DNA of 64,000 nt, taken from assembly GCA_946811695.1 (NCBI GenBank), contig OX328123.1, positions 125,227,896 through 125,291,895 of the forward strand, in the 5' to 3' direction. The notes under the pieces are model-generated. The model was given only the letters and a program-made list of their open reading frames with translations, did no database searches and was not told where the DNA came from. The position numbers were made by a program, and so were the translations under genes. Shown one piece after another: positions 48,941-60,635 of the stretch; position 1 is the stretch's first letter; each line of letters opens with the position of its first letter. Source of the stretch: Gonocerus acuteangulatus. Taxonomy: Eukaryota; Arthropoda; Insecta; Hemiptera; Coreidae.

Positions 48941-49035
48941 TTGAACCACCTATTTTCCGGTGCTTCCGGATTGCGTCGTGAGGTCAACCTCATAAGCGGG
49001 TTCTCCCTATGGAGGTAGGGAGGAACCGCGCTAAA

Positions 49036-49740
49036 ACGTGGCCATTACTTGTAATATGAAAATGTAACTGGAATTTCCATTACCATTAGCGGAATTGGGA
49101 CGGAATTTGCAATTACTTTCGATGTGATTTTAGTAGGAAAGCCTGCATACCGATTTTTCACTATGCCTTCCCAAGTTGAATTTCATTACAATAGGAAAGA
49201 AATCATTACCTGCCAACTCTGGATTTAATGCTTCATCTCTATGTATGTAAAATTATATTTACCGTCTATCTATGTAAAACCATCTAAAATGAACACAATC
49301 ATCTATCAATGTAAACGTTTACCAGATTTAAAGCTTCTATCGCCAAAGCGACAAAGAGTCAATAAATAAATAAAAAGTCCGACTCGCAGGAACTGCATCA
49401 TCTTAGCGCGGTTCCGTTCTTATCCCTATTGTCATTTGAAAAGCATAGAATAGAAACAGATAATATTTTGTTCGAAGGGGTTTATGACTTTATCTGGTCG
49501 GGTCCGCCAGAACCCAGAATCCTTTTCTAGTGATACTTATTTCATACGTTCCAATACATTGAAAATATCAAAAAAATTCACATTTTCTTATGTTCTTTTA
49601 GTATAGTAATAATTCTACAAATAAAATCAATTAAAAAATAAAATAAAAAACGAAAAGCATAAAGGCAATTGAAAATATTCAAAATACGTCATCGAATCTC
49701 TTTCTCTTGGCAAGCTATATTTCTAACAATGAATTGATTT
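49036..49740. other. Intergenic DNA with short repeat pieces
   Basis: TAATGGAAATT-type text (49036-49120) is related to the 214-bp array surroundings. The CGACTCGCAGGAACTGCATC repeat lies at 49380. No gene. Confidence 0.4.
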
Positions 49741-50164
49741 CTTTTTTTTTTTTTTTTTTTTTTTGGTGTTTTAAGGCAGTTCATCTACTAGGGTCATGGA
49801 TGCCTATGTATATGTGTGCAATTGAAAGTTAATTGACGTAATGATGTAAAAGAGTGTATTTTTTGAATCATATATTTAGATTAATCATAGTATACTTAAT
49901 ACTTAATGAATCATATAATTAGTCAATGTATAAATTTTTATTTTAGAAAAAAAAAAAAAAAAAAAAAAAAACTTTTAAATATTCAGAATAAAATAAGATA
50001 ATAAAGGGGGAAAAATACTTAAAAATGTGGTGTAAATGCATAATCGCAGAATGACACACACACAAGCAAGCAAGCGCGCAACACGCACACACACACACAC
50101 ACATACACACACACGTGCAAGTGTATATTCTAGTTCTACTTCCCCTTAGAGATTCAATTGTTAT

Positions 50165-50985
50165 TTATATTTTTGTAAACAGATCTGTAGCTCTGAGGAA
50201 TCTCAATATTCTCTGAGACAATTCATGGTCGTCTCCAAGTATGTCAAAGAGAGTACCATGAATGTCCAGTTGATTTCGAATCTCCTCGTAGGCTCTACAG
50301 TCCGTGAGAATATGTTTAATTGTTAGATCTTCACCACATACTGTACATTCAGGCCTTTCTTCTCGCCTGAATAAATAAGAATGGGTGAGATTAGTATGGC
50401 CAATTCTTACTCTCGACAGAACCACCTCATCCCGCCTACTGTCTTGATATGAGGTTTTCCATGCCCAGGTAGTGGATTTTATCTCTCTTAATTTGTTGTC
50501 TCTTTTTCTATTCCATTCATATTGCCACATTGAGTGAATATAATATTTTAAATGGGCAACAGCATCCGACTGTAGGATGTGCGAATAAGGAATGCCATCT
50601 TTAATTGCTTTTTTTGCTGCTAAATCCGCTTTATCGTTGCCGCTTATATTATTGTGGCTCGGAATCCAGCAGAAAGTGACGTGTCGATTTATTTTGTAAT
50701 GAAAATCAATTCCCTCAATAAGGTCTGAAATGATCGTATTGCGGGAATAGAAGTTTTGTATTGAAAGGAGAGAAGACAGAGAGTCTGTGTATATAACTAG
50801 GTTATTAGTATTTTCATTTAAACTATTTACTGCTTTGCTTAATGCAAGCAGCTCTGCTGTGGAAATGGAACTAAGATTTGGTAGAGATAGCATCTGCATT
50901 CTGGCATTATCCACTATCGCACATCCTACGCCATCATGAGTTTTGGAGCCATCTGTGTATATCTCTGTTGCTCCAAGATACTTTC
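50165..50985 (-). pseudogene. I-like ORF2 RNase H domain and C-terminal tail
   Basis: RNase H removes RNA from the RNA/DNA hybrid during retrotransposition. The catalytic pattern is visible: IYTDGSKTHDGVG (just upstream of 50914), STAELLALSKAV, IYTDSLSSLLS and the WIPSHNNISGNDKADLAAK signature. A tail with TVCGEDLTIKHILTDC gives the C-x2-C-x8-H-x4-C arrangement. The first part is in a separate frame segment after a stop near 50985. The large frame itself (50165-50914) is open for 249 codons, so decay is modest. Confidence 0.85.
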
Positions 50986-52394
50986 AATCTGATTTTATGA
51001 ATTCAGCCTGAAATATCGTAGGAGCGGTATCTCTTTTGATGTATTTAGCAAGTGAGAGATCGATTTTAGGAGCGTGAAGAGTCCAAGGTTCGAGATTTGG
51101 AAATGCCAGCTGATGAAGTTTGCTTAGATCGAAATCCGCATTGGACAGTAATCTTATGGATCTATGAATAAATTGGTTGCTCTTAGCAAGGTAGTTACCA
51201 TGAAAATATATGTTCCTGAAATTGTGGTTTAACGGGTGATACGGAGATGTAATTATTTTTACGAAGTAATATAAGGCCAGAAAATCTCTTCGATACTGTA
51301 AAGGGGACTCACCCGCATCTACCATAATACTATTTAAGGGGCTCGTCTGGAAAGCACCCGTTGCTATTCTCAGTCCAGAATTATGAATACTGTCTATTAT
51401 TTTTAAGGTTCTGGGACTGGCAGATCCATAAGCCACACATCCATAGTCCAACTTCGATCTAATCAAACTTCTATAAAGCATTATTATACTCTTACGATCG
51501 GCTCCCCATTTAGTATTGCTTAGAACTTTTAAAAAATTCAAAGAGTTTGAGCATCTCTTTTTTAATTCTTTTAAATACGGTGCCCATGAAAGTGTGTAGT
51601 TGAAAGTTAGACCTAAGAACCGAGCTTCAGGTTGAATGTGGATTTCCGCCCCATCTATATTAAGTGGAGGAAACTCCAATACTCTACGTCGGCTAAAAAG
51701 AACCCCCACTGACTTGCTTATTGATATTTTAAAACCATTTTCATTAAGCCACGTAGAAACATTGCAAAGGGCTCTTTGAACTTCAGTAAAACAGGAAGCC
51801 AAACTTTCACAGTATATTGTTAAATCATCAGCATTCCGAAAACCGGAGCGTGTATCTGATTGAGGACCTCTTTTATGGCAACGCAGAATAGTGTTGCACT
51901 TAAGACACTGCCCTGTGGAACACCATTCTGCTGAACAAAAATATCAGAAAACTTTGAACCGGATCTTACATAGAAAGATCGGTGATTTAAAAAATTTTGA
52001 ACAAACTTCAGCATGTAACCGTCAATCCCGTTCCTTTTGAGTGAGTTTATAATATGCCACCTCCAAGTGCGATTATGAATAGCATTTTCCAGGCCCACTA
52101 AGTTATCAGTAGTACTCCTGTTCTCCCTAAATCCACTCTGCCAAGCATGGAGGTAACTAGTGTTTCCAAGTACTATTGCAGTCTTTTAACCACAAGTTTC
52201 TCCAAAAGCTTGCAGAGTGAAGATGTGAGAGATACAGGACGATAACTAGTAACTTTGTCTGCTGGTTTATTAGTTTTGAAAATCGGGACAATAATGGCAA
52301 GCCTCCAATCATTCGGAAATTCACCTTGTGAATAGATACGGTTGAAAACTGTTAAAATAATCATTTTACTTTGCATGGATAAATTTTTAATCAT
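50984..52394 (-). pseudogene. I-like ORF2 reverse transcriptase, in three frame segments
   Basis: Segments 52394-52173 (WRLAIIVPIFKTNKPADKVT, SYRPVSLTSSLCKLLEKLVV), 52098-51820 (NGVPQGSVLSATLFCVAIKE) and 51802-50984 (thumb and connection: FKISISKSVGVLFSRR, PEARFLGLTFNYTLSW, RSKLDYGCVAYGSAS) together cover the RT fingers, palm and thumb. The catalytic [YF]xADD box is found as NADDLTIY near 51835, at the frame break between two segments. The endonuclease domain and ORF1 are missing. Inactive. Confidence 0.83.
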
Positions 52395-52432
52395 AGTTAT
52401 GCATATTTGATCAATGCCCGGCGCAGACTCTT

Positions 52433-52439
52433 AATAAAA

Positions 52440-52494
<55 letters not shown>

Positions 52495-52781
52495 TCACAA
52501 GAAGGATTAATATTATTCAAATATTGAATAATATAGTAAAAGGTATCGATGGATAAACATATATGTATATACTCCAGATACTATCAGTAATCTGGGAAGA
52601 ACAAAATTAGACTCTTAATAAAAGCATATATATATATATACACACATACATACACCAGATATAATTATCAATCTGGGAAGAATCAAAAATATAGACTTTC
52701 AATAAAAGCATCAACATATAACATACACCAGATACAATCAGTAATCTGGGAAGAAGCCAAAAATAGACTCTCGATAAAAGC

Positions 52782-52845
<64 letters not shown>
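52433..52845. repeat. Minisatellite array, left part
   Basis: Units of about 75-85 bp, each with CCAGATAC(A)ATCAGTAATCTGGGAAGAA and TAGACTCT(T/C)(A/G)ATAAAAGCATA plus a variable (TA)n. Continues at 55307-55500 on the other side of the Penelope-like insertion. The (TA)n expansions are at 52442-52488 and 52790-52840. Confidence 0.75.
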
Positions 52846-52847
<2 letters not shown>

Positions 52848-52944
52848 CCATGATTTTTGACCTTTATTTATGTACATTTATTTATTTTTATAAATATGGC
52901 AAAGGTCCAAATAATAGTACTCCAGATTCTTGCACTATTTTATT

Positions 52945-52995
52945 TTTGATACGCCCTACATGTTTCGTGGCCTTATGCCACCTCCTCAGGGGCCA
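52945..52995 (-). ncRNA. Hammerhead-ribozyme-like motif, copy 1 (sense with RT)
   Basis: The minus strand has CCTGAGGAG, a hairpin of GTGGC/GCCAC, then CGAAAC and a later GTATC: the CUGANGA...GAAA core order reported for hammerhead motifs in Penelope-like elements. Stem I is not obvious and one extra G sits before stem II, so self-cleavage is uncertain. Confidence 0.4.
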
Positions 52996-53379
52996 CTAAA
53001 TCCTAAAAACATTTTTTACAAATTTTTAATACCTTATTTTAGTAAATTTAATAATAATTATACACCGAGTAACATTAAAATTCCTATACTAACCCCTAAA
53101 CTTTATATGTAAAATATAATAATAAAAATAATATTGTTATATTGTACATACCCTATGTGTGGTCAGCTCGCCACCCATACTATGACTGAGGCTAGCTAAA
53201 TACCTGTGTCGAGAGGCTTAGTAATCAGCTTATTAAGATAAGTTGTATAAAGGTGTGTACTATTGCTTTTTCCCTTGGATTGTTCGCTATTTTCTAATGT
53301 TATTGTAAAATATTTTATCTAAAAATTTAATTTCTGTTTGTTTATTTACCGAGTTCCTGTTTTTTATTATGTGGGAATT

Positions 53380-53865
53380 TTATTTTATTTTTCGTTTAAT
53401 GTTGTTTCTGTCCTTGTCAACTATTGCTATGTCGTCCAAGTCAAATGTATGTCCGTTCTTAAATGCGTGGTCCGTTAGAGCTGTTTTATTTGATTTCTCG
53501 TCTATATTTTTGGCATGTTGCTCAATTCTATTCTTTAGTATTTGTGATGATTCCCCTATGTAGCACTTGTTACAATCTTTACATTTAACTTTATATACGT
53601 TATATTTTGAATTTATTTTATTTATTTGGTCCTTAATTTTGCTGAAATTCTTTTCTATTTTGTTATTGTATTTCCAGCTAATTTTGCAAATCCCGTTACA
53701 GATCAGTTTCATCCTGTTTGCTATTGCTGGGTGAACATCAAATGAATAAAAATTATTTTCTATTTGCTCGCGTTCTCTCTTGGATTCCTGAATGTTTTTA
53801 CCCCTATTTTGACTAGTTATATGATTATTTATGATGCTTCCCTTATGTTTTTTTTTAGTTTCCAA
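53380..53865 (-). pseudogene. Penelope GIY-YIG endonuclease domain
   Basis: 161 residues at the C-terminal end of the Penelope-like polyprotein. The GIY-YIG nuclease nicks target DNA for priming. Visible are YNVYKVKCKDCNKCYIGES (the Y...YIG core with the Cys motif C-x2-C usual in Penelope elements), then LKNRIEQHAKN and the helix DHAFKNGHTFDLDDIAIVD. An upstream Lys-rich linker carries a conserved ICNGICK-type stretch. The frame ends early by a shift near 53385: the inverted copy at 54677-54839 preserves the natural end of the protein (DKIFYSNIRK, then stop). Confidence 0.83.
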
Positions 53866-53993
53866 ATTATTAAAAAAATATTAATGTTTTAATCCGTCTG
53901 TCAAGTAAGTCCTCAAAAATCTCCTCAGTAAAGTGGAACAATTTTATATTAAAATTTTTAATATCATGTTTCTTATTTTTCGTGTAACAAACA

Positions 53994-54676
53994 CTATTTT
54001 CCGCTTTTTTTTATTTGTATGTCTACTAGTTTCGAGGGGAAGTTATTTTTATTAAATATTTTTCTAATTCTATTCTTGATTTCATTGAAATATTGAGGTG
54101 ATGTTCTATTTAAGGCAGTTAATGCTTTATTATATACTAAATTTTTTTTGAAACTGAGAGGATGATTGGAGTAAAAATTAATTGTTCTGTCAGAGTGATA
54201 TTCCTTAGAAAACCATTTAAAATCAATCCAATTATTTTTATTTCTTGATAGTTCCAAGTCCAAAAAGGTAATTCTGCCGTTTGCTTCTATTTCTTTTGTG
54301 AATTTTAATGTATCGCACTTTTTGTTAAAAATCTCAAGTAATGGGTCAATATTGTTTTCATGAACCGCTAAAATTATGTCGTCCACATATTTATATAAAA
54401 ATTGTATATGAATAACCGAATCTAAAATGATTACCTTTAAAATTTGGTTTAAAACAATCCCACTTATTGCTACCGAAAGAGGATTCCCCATTTGTATACC
54501 GAAAGTCTGTTTGTAAAATTTGTCATTAAACCTGAAATATCCAGTACTGCAACACAATCGAATGCCTTCTATGAACAAATCCTTATTTTTGATTTTAGTA
54601 AATTTTTCAATCTTATCCCAATTGTTGTTAATTATTTTAATTGCAAGATCAACTGGAATGTTGGGAAACATGTACA
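53994..54676 (-). pseudogene. Penelope reverse transcriptase, N-terminally truncated
   Basis: The RT is related to telomerase reverse transcriptase. The frame shows MYMFPNIPVDLAIKIINNNW, then FGIQMGNPLSVAISGIVLNQ, the catalytic YKYVDDIILAV (YVDD box) and RITFLDLELSRNKNNWIDFK, followed by a thumb region with LVYNKALTAL and FNEIKNRIRKIF. The part before about 54676 is missing because the inverted 3'-end copy begins there. The RT and the GIY-YIG segment are separated by stops and frame changes (53866-53993). Inactive copy. Confidence 0.85.
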
Positions 54677-55124
54677 TACATTTGACTTGGACGACATAGC
54701 AATAGTTGACAAGGACAGAAACAACATTAAACGAAAAATAAAAGAAAATATCCACATAATAAAAAACAGGAACTCGGTAAATAAACAAACAGAAATTAAA
54801 TTTTTAGATAAAATATTTTACAGTAACATTAGAAAATAGCGAACAATCCAAGGGAAAAAGCAATAGTACAAACCTTTATACAACTTATCTTAATAAGCTG
54901 ATTACTAAGCCTCTCGACACAGGTATTTAGCTAGCCTCAGTCATAGTATGGGTGGCGAGCTGACCACACATAGGGTATGTACAATATAACAATATTATTT
55001 TTATTATTATATTTTACATATAAAGTTTAGTGGTTAGTATAGGAATTTTAATGTTACTCGGTGTATAATTATTATTAAATTTACTAACATAAGGTATTAA
55101 AAATTTGTAAAAAATGTTTTTAGG

Positions 55125-55180
55125 ATTTAGTGGCCCCTGAGGAGGTGGCATAAGGCCACGAAACATGAAGGGCGTATCAA
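55125..55180 (+). ncRNA. Hammerhead-ribozyme-like motif, copy 2 (inverted arm)
   Basis: Same core as the motif at 52945-52995, here on the plus strand (CCTGAGGAGGTGGCATAAGG and on to CGAAACATG). One base differs after the GAAA (ATGAAGG instead of ATGTAGG). Confidence 0.4.
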
Positions 55181-55248
55181 AAATAAAATAGTGCAAGAAT
55201 CTGGAGTACTATTATTTGGACCTTTGCCATATTTACAAAAATAATTAA

Positions 55249-55253
<5 letters not shown>

Positions 55254-55306
<53 letters not shown>
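55254..55306. repeat. (TA)n microsatellite at the right Penelope junction
   Basis: About 50 bp of alternating TA. Confidence 0.95.
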
Positions 55307-55309
<3 letters not shown>

Positions 55310-55500
55310 CACCAGGTATAATTATTAAGCTGGGAAGAAGCAAAAATATAGTCTTTGAGTAAAATCATGAACATACACCAGATACAATCAGTAATCTGGG
55401 AAGAAGCCAAAAATAGACTTACGATAAAGGCATAAACACATATATATCAAATATAATATGTAATTTGGGAAAAGACACAATTCTCAAAAACTCATAAAAT
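55307..55500. repeat. Minisatellite array, right part
   Basis: Continuation of the 52433-52845 units: AATCAGTAATCTGGGAAGAA at 55385, and diverged copies at 55317 and 55446. Confidence 0.7.
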
Positions 55501-57040
55501 TACTTAGTCTGGCCTGGCCAATAACTACTTGAGAATAATACATGACGATAAAACTGAAGTCCATAACTATCCAACAAATAGGCACAGAAAACACATACTG
55601 AAGAATTATTGTATTGCACTTACATGTACAATTCCACAACCTGGCATAGCCACCAATATCAAATTACAACACAAAATTTTGGTAATCTGGCATTGCCAAT
55701 AACTTATTTAGCGATAGTAAACTTAACTTTTCCCAAATTTTTAAACTATACACAATATAGTTACTTGCACTCATGGCAGTAATTGAACGACAAAATTTTA
55801 AATGAGGCCTGGAGATAAATAAAACGTGGAGCCTGGTGTCCAGCAGAAGATAAAATGTATGGGTCACTCACTCATTTGTCCCACAATATGCTCTAAAAGC
55901 CTACCACATGGAGTACCAATCACATGTTCGGCCAAAACGATAAACGGAGAAGACAAATGCCGCCTCTTCGTGCTACTGTATCTTCATTTTCATTATTAAC
56001 AAACAAGACGCCTCAGTCCCTCCTTAAAAGCTGGAAACCTCATACTTGCAAAGAAAACTTTTTTTCTAACACATTCTTCTACGCCATTATCTAACAGACT
56101 CCCCTGAGAACCGACGCCTCTTGTACCCAAGGCCTACCGACCACGGGTAAAAAACAAAAGAATAAAAATCTTAAATTGTATACAAAACTGTTACATCCAA
56201 AATGGAGAAGAAAATTGACTATCCTCTATGGATAGCAAACATTTACAAGTGGTGCGAATTCCGAATAAAATATAAAACGTGAAATGTTATCAGTCCAAAG
56301 AGGTAGAGAAAGCAGGTTCTCACTCCCCGCAGGGCGCCACGTCACAGTCGGCACTAATGGCTTAGATGTTAAGACGCCGTAAAAAACAAAATAACTAAAA
56401 AAAATCGTTCAACACAAAAATAATTATTCTAATGATTAGGTGAGTTCTGTTGCTTTAAATTTATTATTTGAATGCCTTTATAAAGTAATTGAATTTGATT
56501 TTTAGGTGGAGCAAAAAGTTTAGGAAATGTTTATTAAGTTTTACGGAAGCGTAGACCACGTTGATCGTAAACGTTTCTGAAAACTTCAAAAACAAAAGTG
56601 TGTTTTACTCCATTCCTATTAATTTTTTAGGCATTTAAAGGTTCTTTTGGGAAAGAAAATTTAATCCTCTACAACGTTTATATCATCTACTTTTTTCATT
56701 ACGGACATACTTTCTGCGTTATTGGCAGAAAAGTGACAAAAAACAAGGGTTTTAACGGTTTATGGCAATTTGTTACTCATTGGTGCGCTTTAGTGAAAAA
56801 ATTACCGATATAAAATCGACCTAAAATTCAATTCTCTACAATAATCCGTCATAAAAATAACCCCTTTCCATTGAAGATTCCAGAGTTAGGGTCGCTGGAG
56901 AAAAACTGGAAAAAGTTGAGGGGTCGTGCATTAGGCCTTGAGAATATACATTCGACCACGTTAAGGTCCACCAAGTTTCGTTTTTAAATTTCAAGAATTG
57001 TGGAAAAAAAGGGGGGCGTCAATCGAGTTTTTAACACCCT
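55501..57040. other. Intergenic DNA with a SINE tail
   Basis: No gene. At about 56345-56395 GTCGGCACTAATGGC...GACGCCGTAAAAAACAAAA is the 3' end of the SINE family seen at 38208-38390. Confidence 0.4.
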
Positions 57041-57041
57041 G

Positions 57042-57045
<4 letters not shown>

Positions 57046-57098
<53 letters not shown>

Positions 57099-57443
57099 CA
57101 AATGTCTGTTTGTACGGGGAGAGTAATAACCTAGGTCAAAAACGTCTATCAGCTGTCTGACTGTATGTTTGTTCTTAATGCAGAATCACACCGTTAGACC
57201 GATTTTGACCAAACTTGGCACGAGGGTAGGTCTTGATACGGGGAGTGTCATAGGATAGGTCAAAAACGTCTACCAGCTGTCTGTGTGTACAAATTGACAC
57301 AGTTTGACCGATTTTAACGTAACTTGGTACAGAGGTAGATCTTGATAGGCTAAGGCAAAATTGACTGTCAGCTGTCTGTCTGTATGTTTGTTTCTTTACA
57401 AATCCACAGTGATGTAGCATAGCACGCCGGGGAACAGCTAGTA
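57046..57443 (-). repeat. Helitron-like repeat ending CTAGT
   Basis: After a (TA)n tract (57046-57093) come three successive CAGCTGTCTG-containing half-units with AAACTTGGCAC text, ending GGGGAACAGCTAGT at about 57443. The CTAGT end and family resemblance to 7588-7800 and 11690-11998 suggest a non-autonomous Helitron. Confidence 0.5.
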
Positions 57444-57633
57444 TTTTATAAAACTCATGACAAAACTCCGAGAATGTGCACCTAGGTAATATCAAAAGTA
57501 AACGATATTTTTCTAAAGTAAGATATATTAGTATGTTATTTTACTCTTCTCTTTGTTACTTTTCAGATTCTATTCCACGTATTTCTGACCAATCAAGTAT
57601 AGTCATTTTTTTGGTTGAATGTTTTTTATAGGC

Positions 57634-59915
57634 GGGTCATTCCGTGTCAAATAAACACAGTGATTTTTACCATCTCAGATTTAAATGCAATTCGGTGAGG
57701 AGGTAGCCTTTGTATAAACTAAGGAAAATACCAAACATTATTGAAAAATATCAACTGATTTGGAAATTATAGCTCTGTAAAGTTTCAAAAAATGCCGGTA
57801 CCTGAAATTTTCGAATTGCTATTGCGGCTCTTATATTTAAGCTAGAGAGCTGGGAGGGGTGTTATTTTAAAGCTCCTTGTAAGAAATTTCTTATGATATG
57901 CAACACCTTATAGGTTAGGAGAGAAAAAAAATTCTCAAATTCAAAAACAAAATTGCATTTGAATATATCTCAAAAATTTTTTTTTTATTTTTCAAAATTT
58001 TATATGTTTTTCTAATTGTATATGTGAACTTATTCCTAAAGTTTTATGATGGGATTCCAATGGATTAACCATTTATTTATTTTTTTTTAAGACTATTATT
58101 TTGCAAAATATACAAAGCATAACCATATATGTATATGTTATGTACTTGCAATTGCAATACAACATTAATGAACATAAAATCTCTTTAAAATGTTTACACA
58201 TAATCCTTTTTTATTAAATAAAATTTGTTGATTAATCAGAAATCATATTTATAATAGTAAAAGCACTTTAATTAAAAAAAAATAAATCAGTACTAAATTA
58301 AACTGATATTATCATTATATTTTCTAATGATGTAATGGAAGGCCTGTGCCAATGAGTGTAAAGGTGTGAGCACTTAACAGTCACCCTGGATCGTGGGTTC
58401 GATACCCACTATGGGTGGTGGCTTGCCTTTAGAATAAAGAAAATTCATCAACCCTATCCTGGCTAGAAAAGGGTGGTGACCTACAGATAACCGGTCCTAA
58501 AATTCTTAGTTAATAATAATGGACGTTAAAATTGAAATAAATAAACATTGCCTAATAACAAACCTTAAACAAAATCTTACTTGCATTCATCAACAAAACT
58601 ACTTCAAGGAGGTGAAAAGTAATGCTGAGTAGCTTATGTCATATCCTGCAAAGCTTCATTTGATGTTTGCGTATCATTTTCTGTGTATAAACTCATCCAG
58701 TTGGTGTAAAGGGATTAAATTTATACAATAGATTATTATTTATTTAAATTTTGAGCATCCATTATAATTAACTGGTATCCCAAGAACATCAGGTTATCGT
58801 GGAAAAGAAAAATATGGGAAAGGTCCAGCAGGGTTCAAGAATGTGAACTTAAATTCATCTTCATTTTTATACAAAACAAATGCCAACCACCATTTAGTGT
58901 CATATGTAGCACTTACGTAACCTCTTATATCCTTTGTTAATAGTTTTTCTAATTATCTTGTAGTAGACACAGTTTCAGAGCTATGATCAAAAGAAAAAGA
59001 CATTACCTTGAATTTTAAAAGGTTTCAACTGGTAATAAATCATTACATTGTTAATGCCTTTTCAAATCTGTCACTTAAGAAATTTCCAGTTTCTACATAC
59101 TCTTCTTACGTGGCATAGGTACTTAATTTTTACTTGTCAACTTCTTAAATTACTTTTGTTAATGAAGGCAAGTACAATTTTGTTTAAGGTTTGTTATTAG
59201 AAAATGTAATGATAATATAAGTTTAATTTAGTACTGATTTATTTTATTTTTTAATAATAATGCTTTCGCTATTATAATTATAATTTCTCATTAATCAACA
59301 ATTTTATTTAATAAAAAAAATATTATAATTAAATATTTTAAAAAGATTTAAAGTTGTATTGGAATTGCAAGTAAATAACATATAAATATATGATTATGTT
59401 TTGTATATCGTCCAAAATATTAGCGTCTTAAAAAAAAAGAAAAAAATTAGTAAATAGTTAACACATTGGAATCATCATAAAACTTTAGGAATAAGTTCTC
59501 AAATACACTTGGAAAAACATATATATTTTGATATTTTTTAAAAATACGCTTCTTGAGTTATATGCAAATAAAATTTTGTTTTTGACTTTGAGAAACCTTT
59601 TTTCCTCCTAACCTATATGATGTTGCAAATCATAAGAAATTTCTTACAAAGAGCTTTAAAGTAACACCCCTCTCAGCTCTCTCGCTTGAATATAAGAGCC
59701 ACAATAGCAATTCGAAAATTTCAGGTACAATTCATATTTTGACAATTTTTGAAATTTTACATAGCTGTAATTTCCAAATCAGTTGATATTTTTCAATAAT
59801 GTTTGGTGTTTTTCTTAGTCTATACAAAGCCTACCTCTTCACCAAATTTCATTAATTTCTGAGATAGTGAGGTTGAAAATGTTAGTTTTTTTGTGTTGAT
59901 TTGACCTGGAATGAA
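57634..59915. mobile_element. Long-inverted-repeat element (GGGTCATTCC termini), about 2.3 kb
   Basis: Left arm about 57645-58335, right arm about 59190-59915 inverted; termini GGGTCATTCCGTGTCAAAT and, inverted, GGTTCATTCCAGGTCAAAT. Arm text matches over about 690 bp with scattered differences, including AATGTTTGG...TTTTTCAATAATG-type and AATTTCTTACAAGGAGCTTT-like blocks. The centre has no transposase and holds a SINE. Confidence 0.75.
58332..58552 (+). mobile_element. tRNA-derived SINE nested in the inverted-repeat element
   Basis: B-box-like GGGTTCGATACCC (about 58397) in a tRNA-like head, body with CCTATCCTGGCTAGAAAAGG, 3' end CCGGTCCTAAAATTC...GGACGTTAAAATTG. The same family lies at 60430-60610 and as a fragment at 38470-38520. 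Confidence 0.68.
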
Positions 59916-60425
59916 CCAGGTTCTGCAATTGCTAAGGTTATTAATAAGACAATAAAATACCATGTATGTTTGAATAATAGAATTAAATTTAAATGCTGTG
60001 AATGTATGTGTACTTCAATCAAAATAAAGAAATGAATTGAACAAGTGAATTACAGTTAAAATCACGAACATTTATCACCTTAAATTATACAACACATTTA
60101 CACATTGACAGGTAATTACTCTTGTCATTCCTAGAAATTTAGTCGACATTTTCGAACTAATTGACAGCTCACATAGGTATTATAGGTAAAAGCGTTGTCA
60201 CGCAGGGCCTAAATCATGTTCCTGAAAAAATGTCTAAACTAAAATATAAAACAATGTTAATCTTGTTTAATTATTGTCGTTTTCTTTTTTCTTCTTGCCT
60301 GGAATAAGATTTTTGTGATCTGGAGCTAATCGCTAAAGTTGCGAAGCTCACAATTAAGTAAAGTAAAAATAATTATTATTTAACCAGATGACGCAAGTTA
60401 AAACATGCAACAATAGATATAAAAC
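59916..60425. other. Intergenic DNA, no gene seen
   Basis: AT-rich. No recognisable feature. Confidence 0.3.
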
Positions 60426-60429
60426 ATCA

Positions 60430-60612
60430 ATTGGAGGCTCGGTAGCCCTGAGTGCTTCTGCAATCCGTGTCGAAGGTCATGGGTTCGATTCCCACTAGGT
60501 GGCTTTTTTTCAAAATAAAAAGGCATTAGCCCTATACAGGCTAGAAAAGGCTAGTAATCTATAGATAACGCGTCCTAAAATTCATTGTCAATAATAAAAT
60601 TTAAAATAAGGC
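60430..60612 (+). mobile_element. tRNA-derived SINE
   Basis: The head has GGCTCGGTAGCCCTGAGTGC and B-box GGGTTCGATTCCC (about 60481). The body has CCCTATACAGGCTAGAAAAGG and ends CGTCCTAAAATTCATTGTCA. It lies just downstream of the predicted terminal exon at 60636. Confidence 0.68.
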
Positions 60613-60635
60613 CGTTAACAATTAAATTTTAAACA

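Larger units (their letters stand above)
47570..49035 (+). repeat. Large interspersed repeat, copy interrupted by a transposon
   Basis: It follows the order of the copy at 5560-6872 (GCCCCAAACGCCATCTTCC at 48053-48071, the (TA)n tract at 48893-48937, GAACCACC, CGGATTGC, GGAACCGCGCTAA). A Tc1/mariner-superfamily insertion lies inside it at 48196-48873. Confidence 0.65.
49741..52432 (-). mobile_element. I-like non-LTR retrotransposon, 5'-truncated, multiple frameshifts
   Basis: On the minus strand: RT, RNase H, a Cys/His tail, a 3' UTR containing (CA)n (about 50055-50115) and a poly(A) tail, seen as the poly(T) run at 49741-49764. The upstream end abuts minisatellite DNA at about 52432. The domain order (RT then RNase H then a C-x2-C-x8-H-x4-C tail) is that of I-clade elements. 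Fragments of the same family occur at 3.3 kb and 63.3-63.9 kb. Confidence 0.8.
52846..55253 (-). mobile_element. Penelope-like retroelement with inverted ends
   Basis: RT and GIY-YIG coding on the minus strand is flanked by about 570-bp inverted repeats (about 52880-53452 and 54677-55248). The right arm is an inverted partial copy of the element 3' end including the C-terminal coding, which is a typical tail-to-tail structure of Penelope-like elements. It is inserted between (TA)n tracts of the minisatellite. Confidence 0.8.

Noticed and set aside
52433..55500. A CRISPR-like array in the CCAGATAC...TCTGGGAAGAA repeats
   Set aside because: Units are tandem with (TA)n variation, not short repeats with unique spacers, and the context is a eukaryotic genome.
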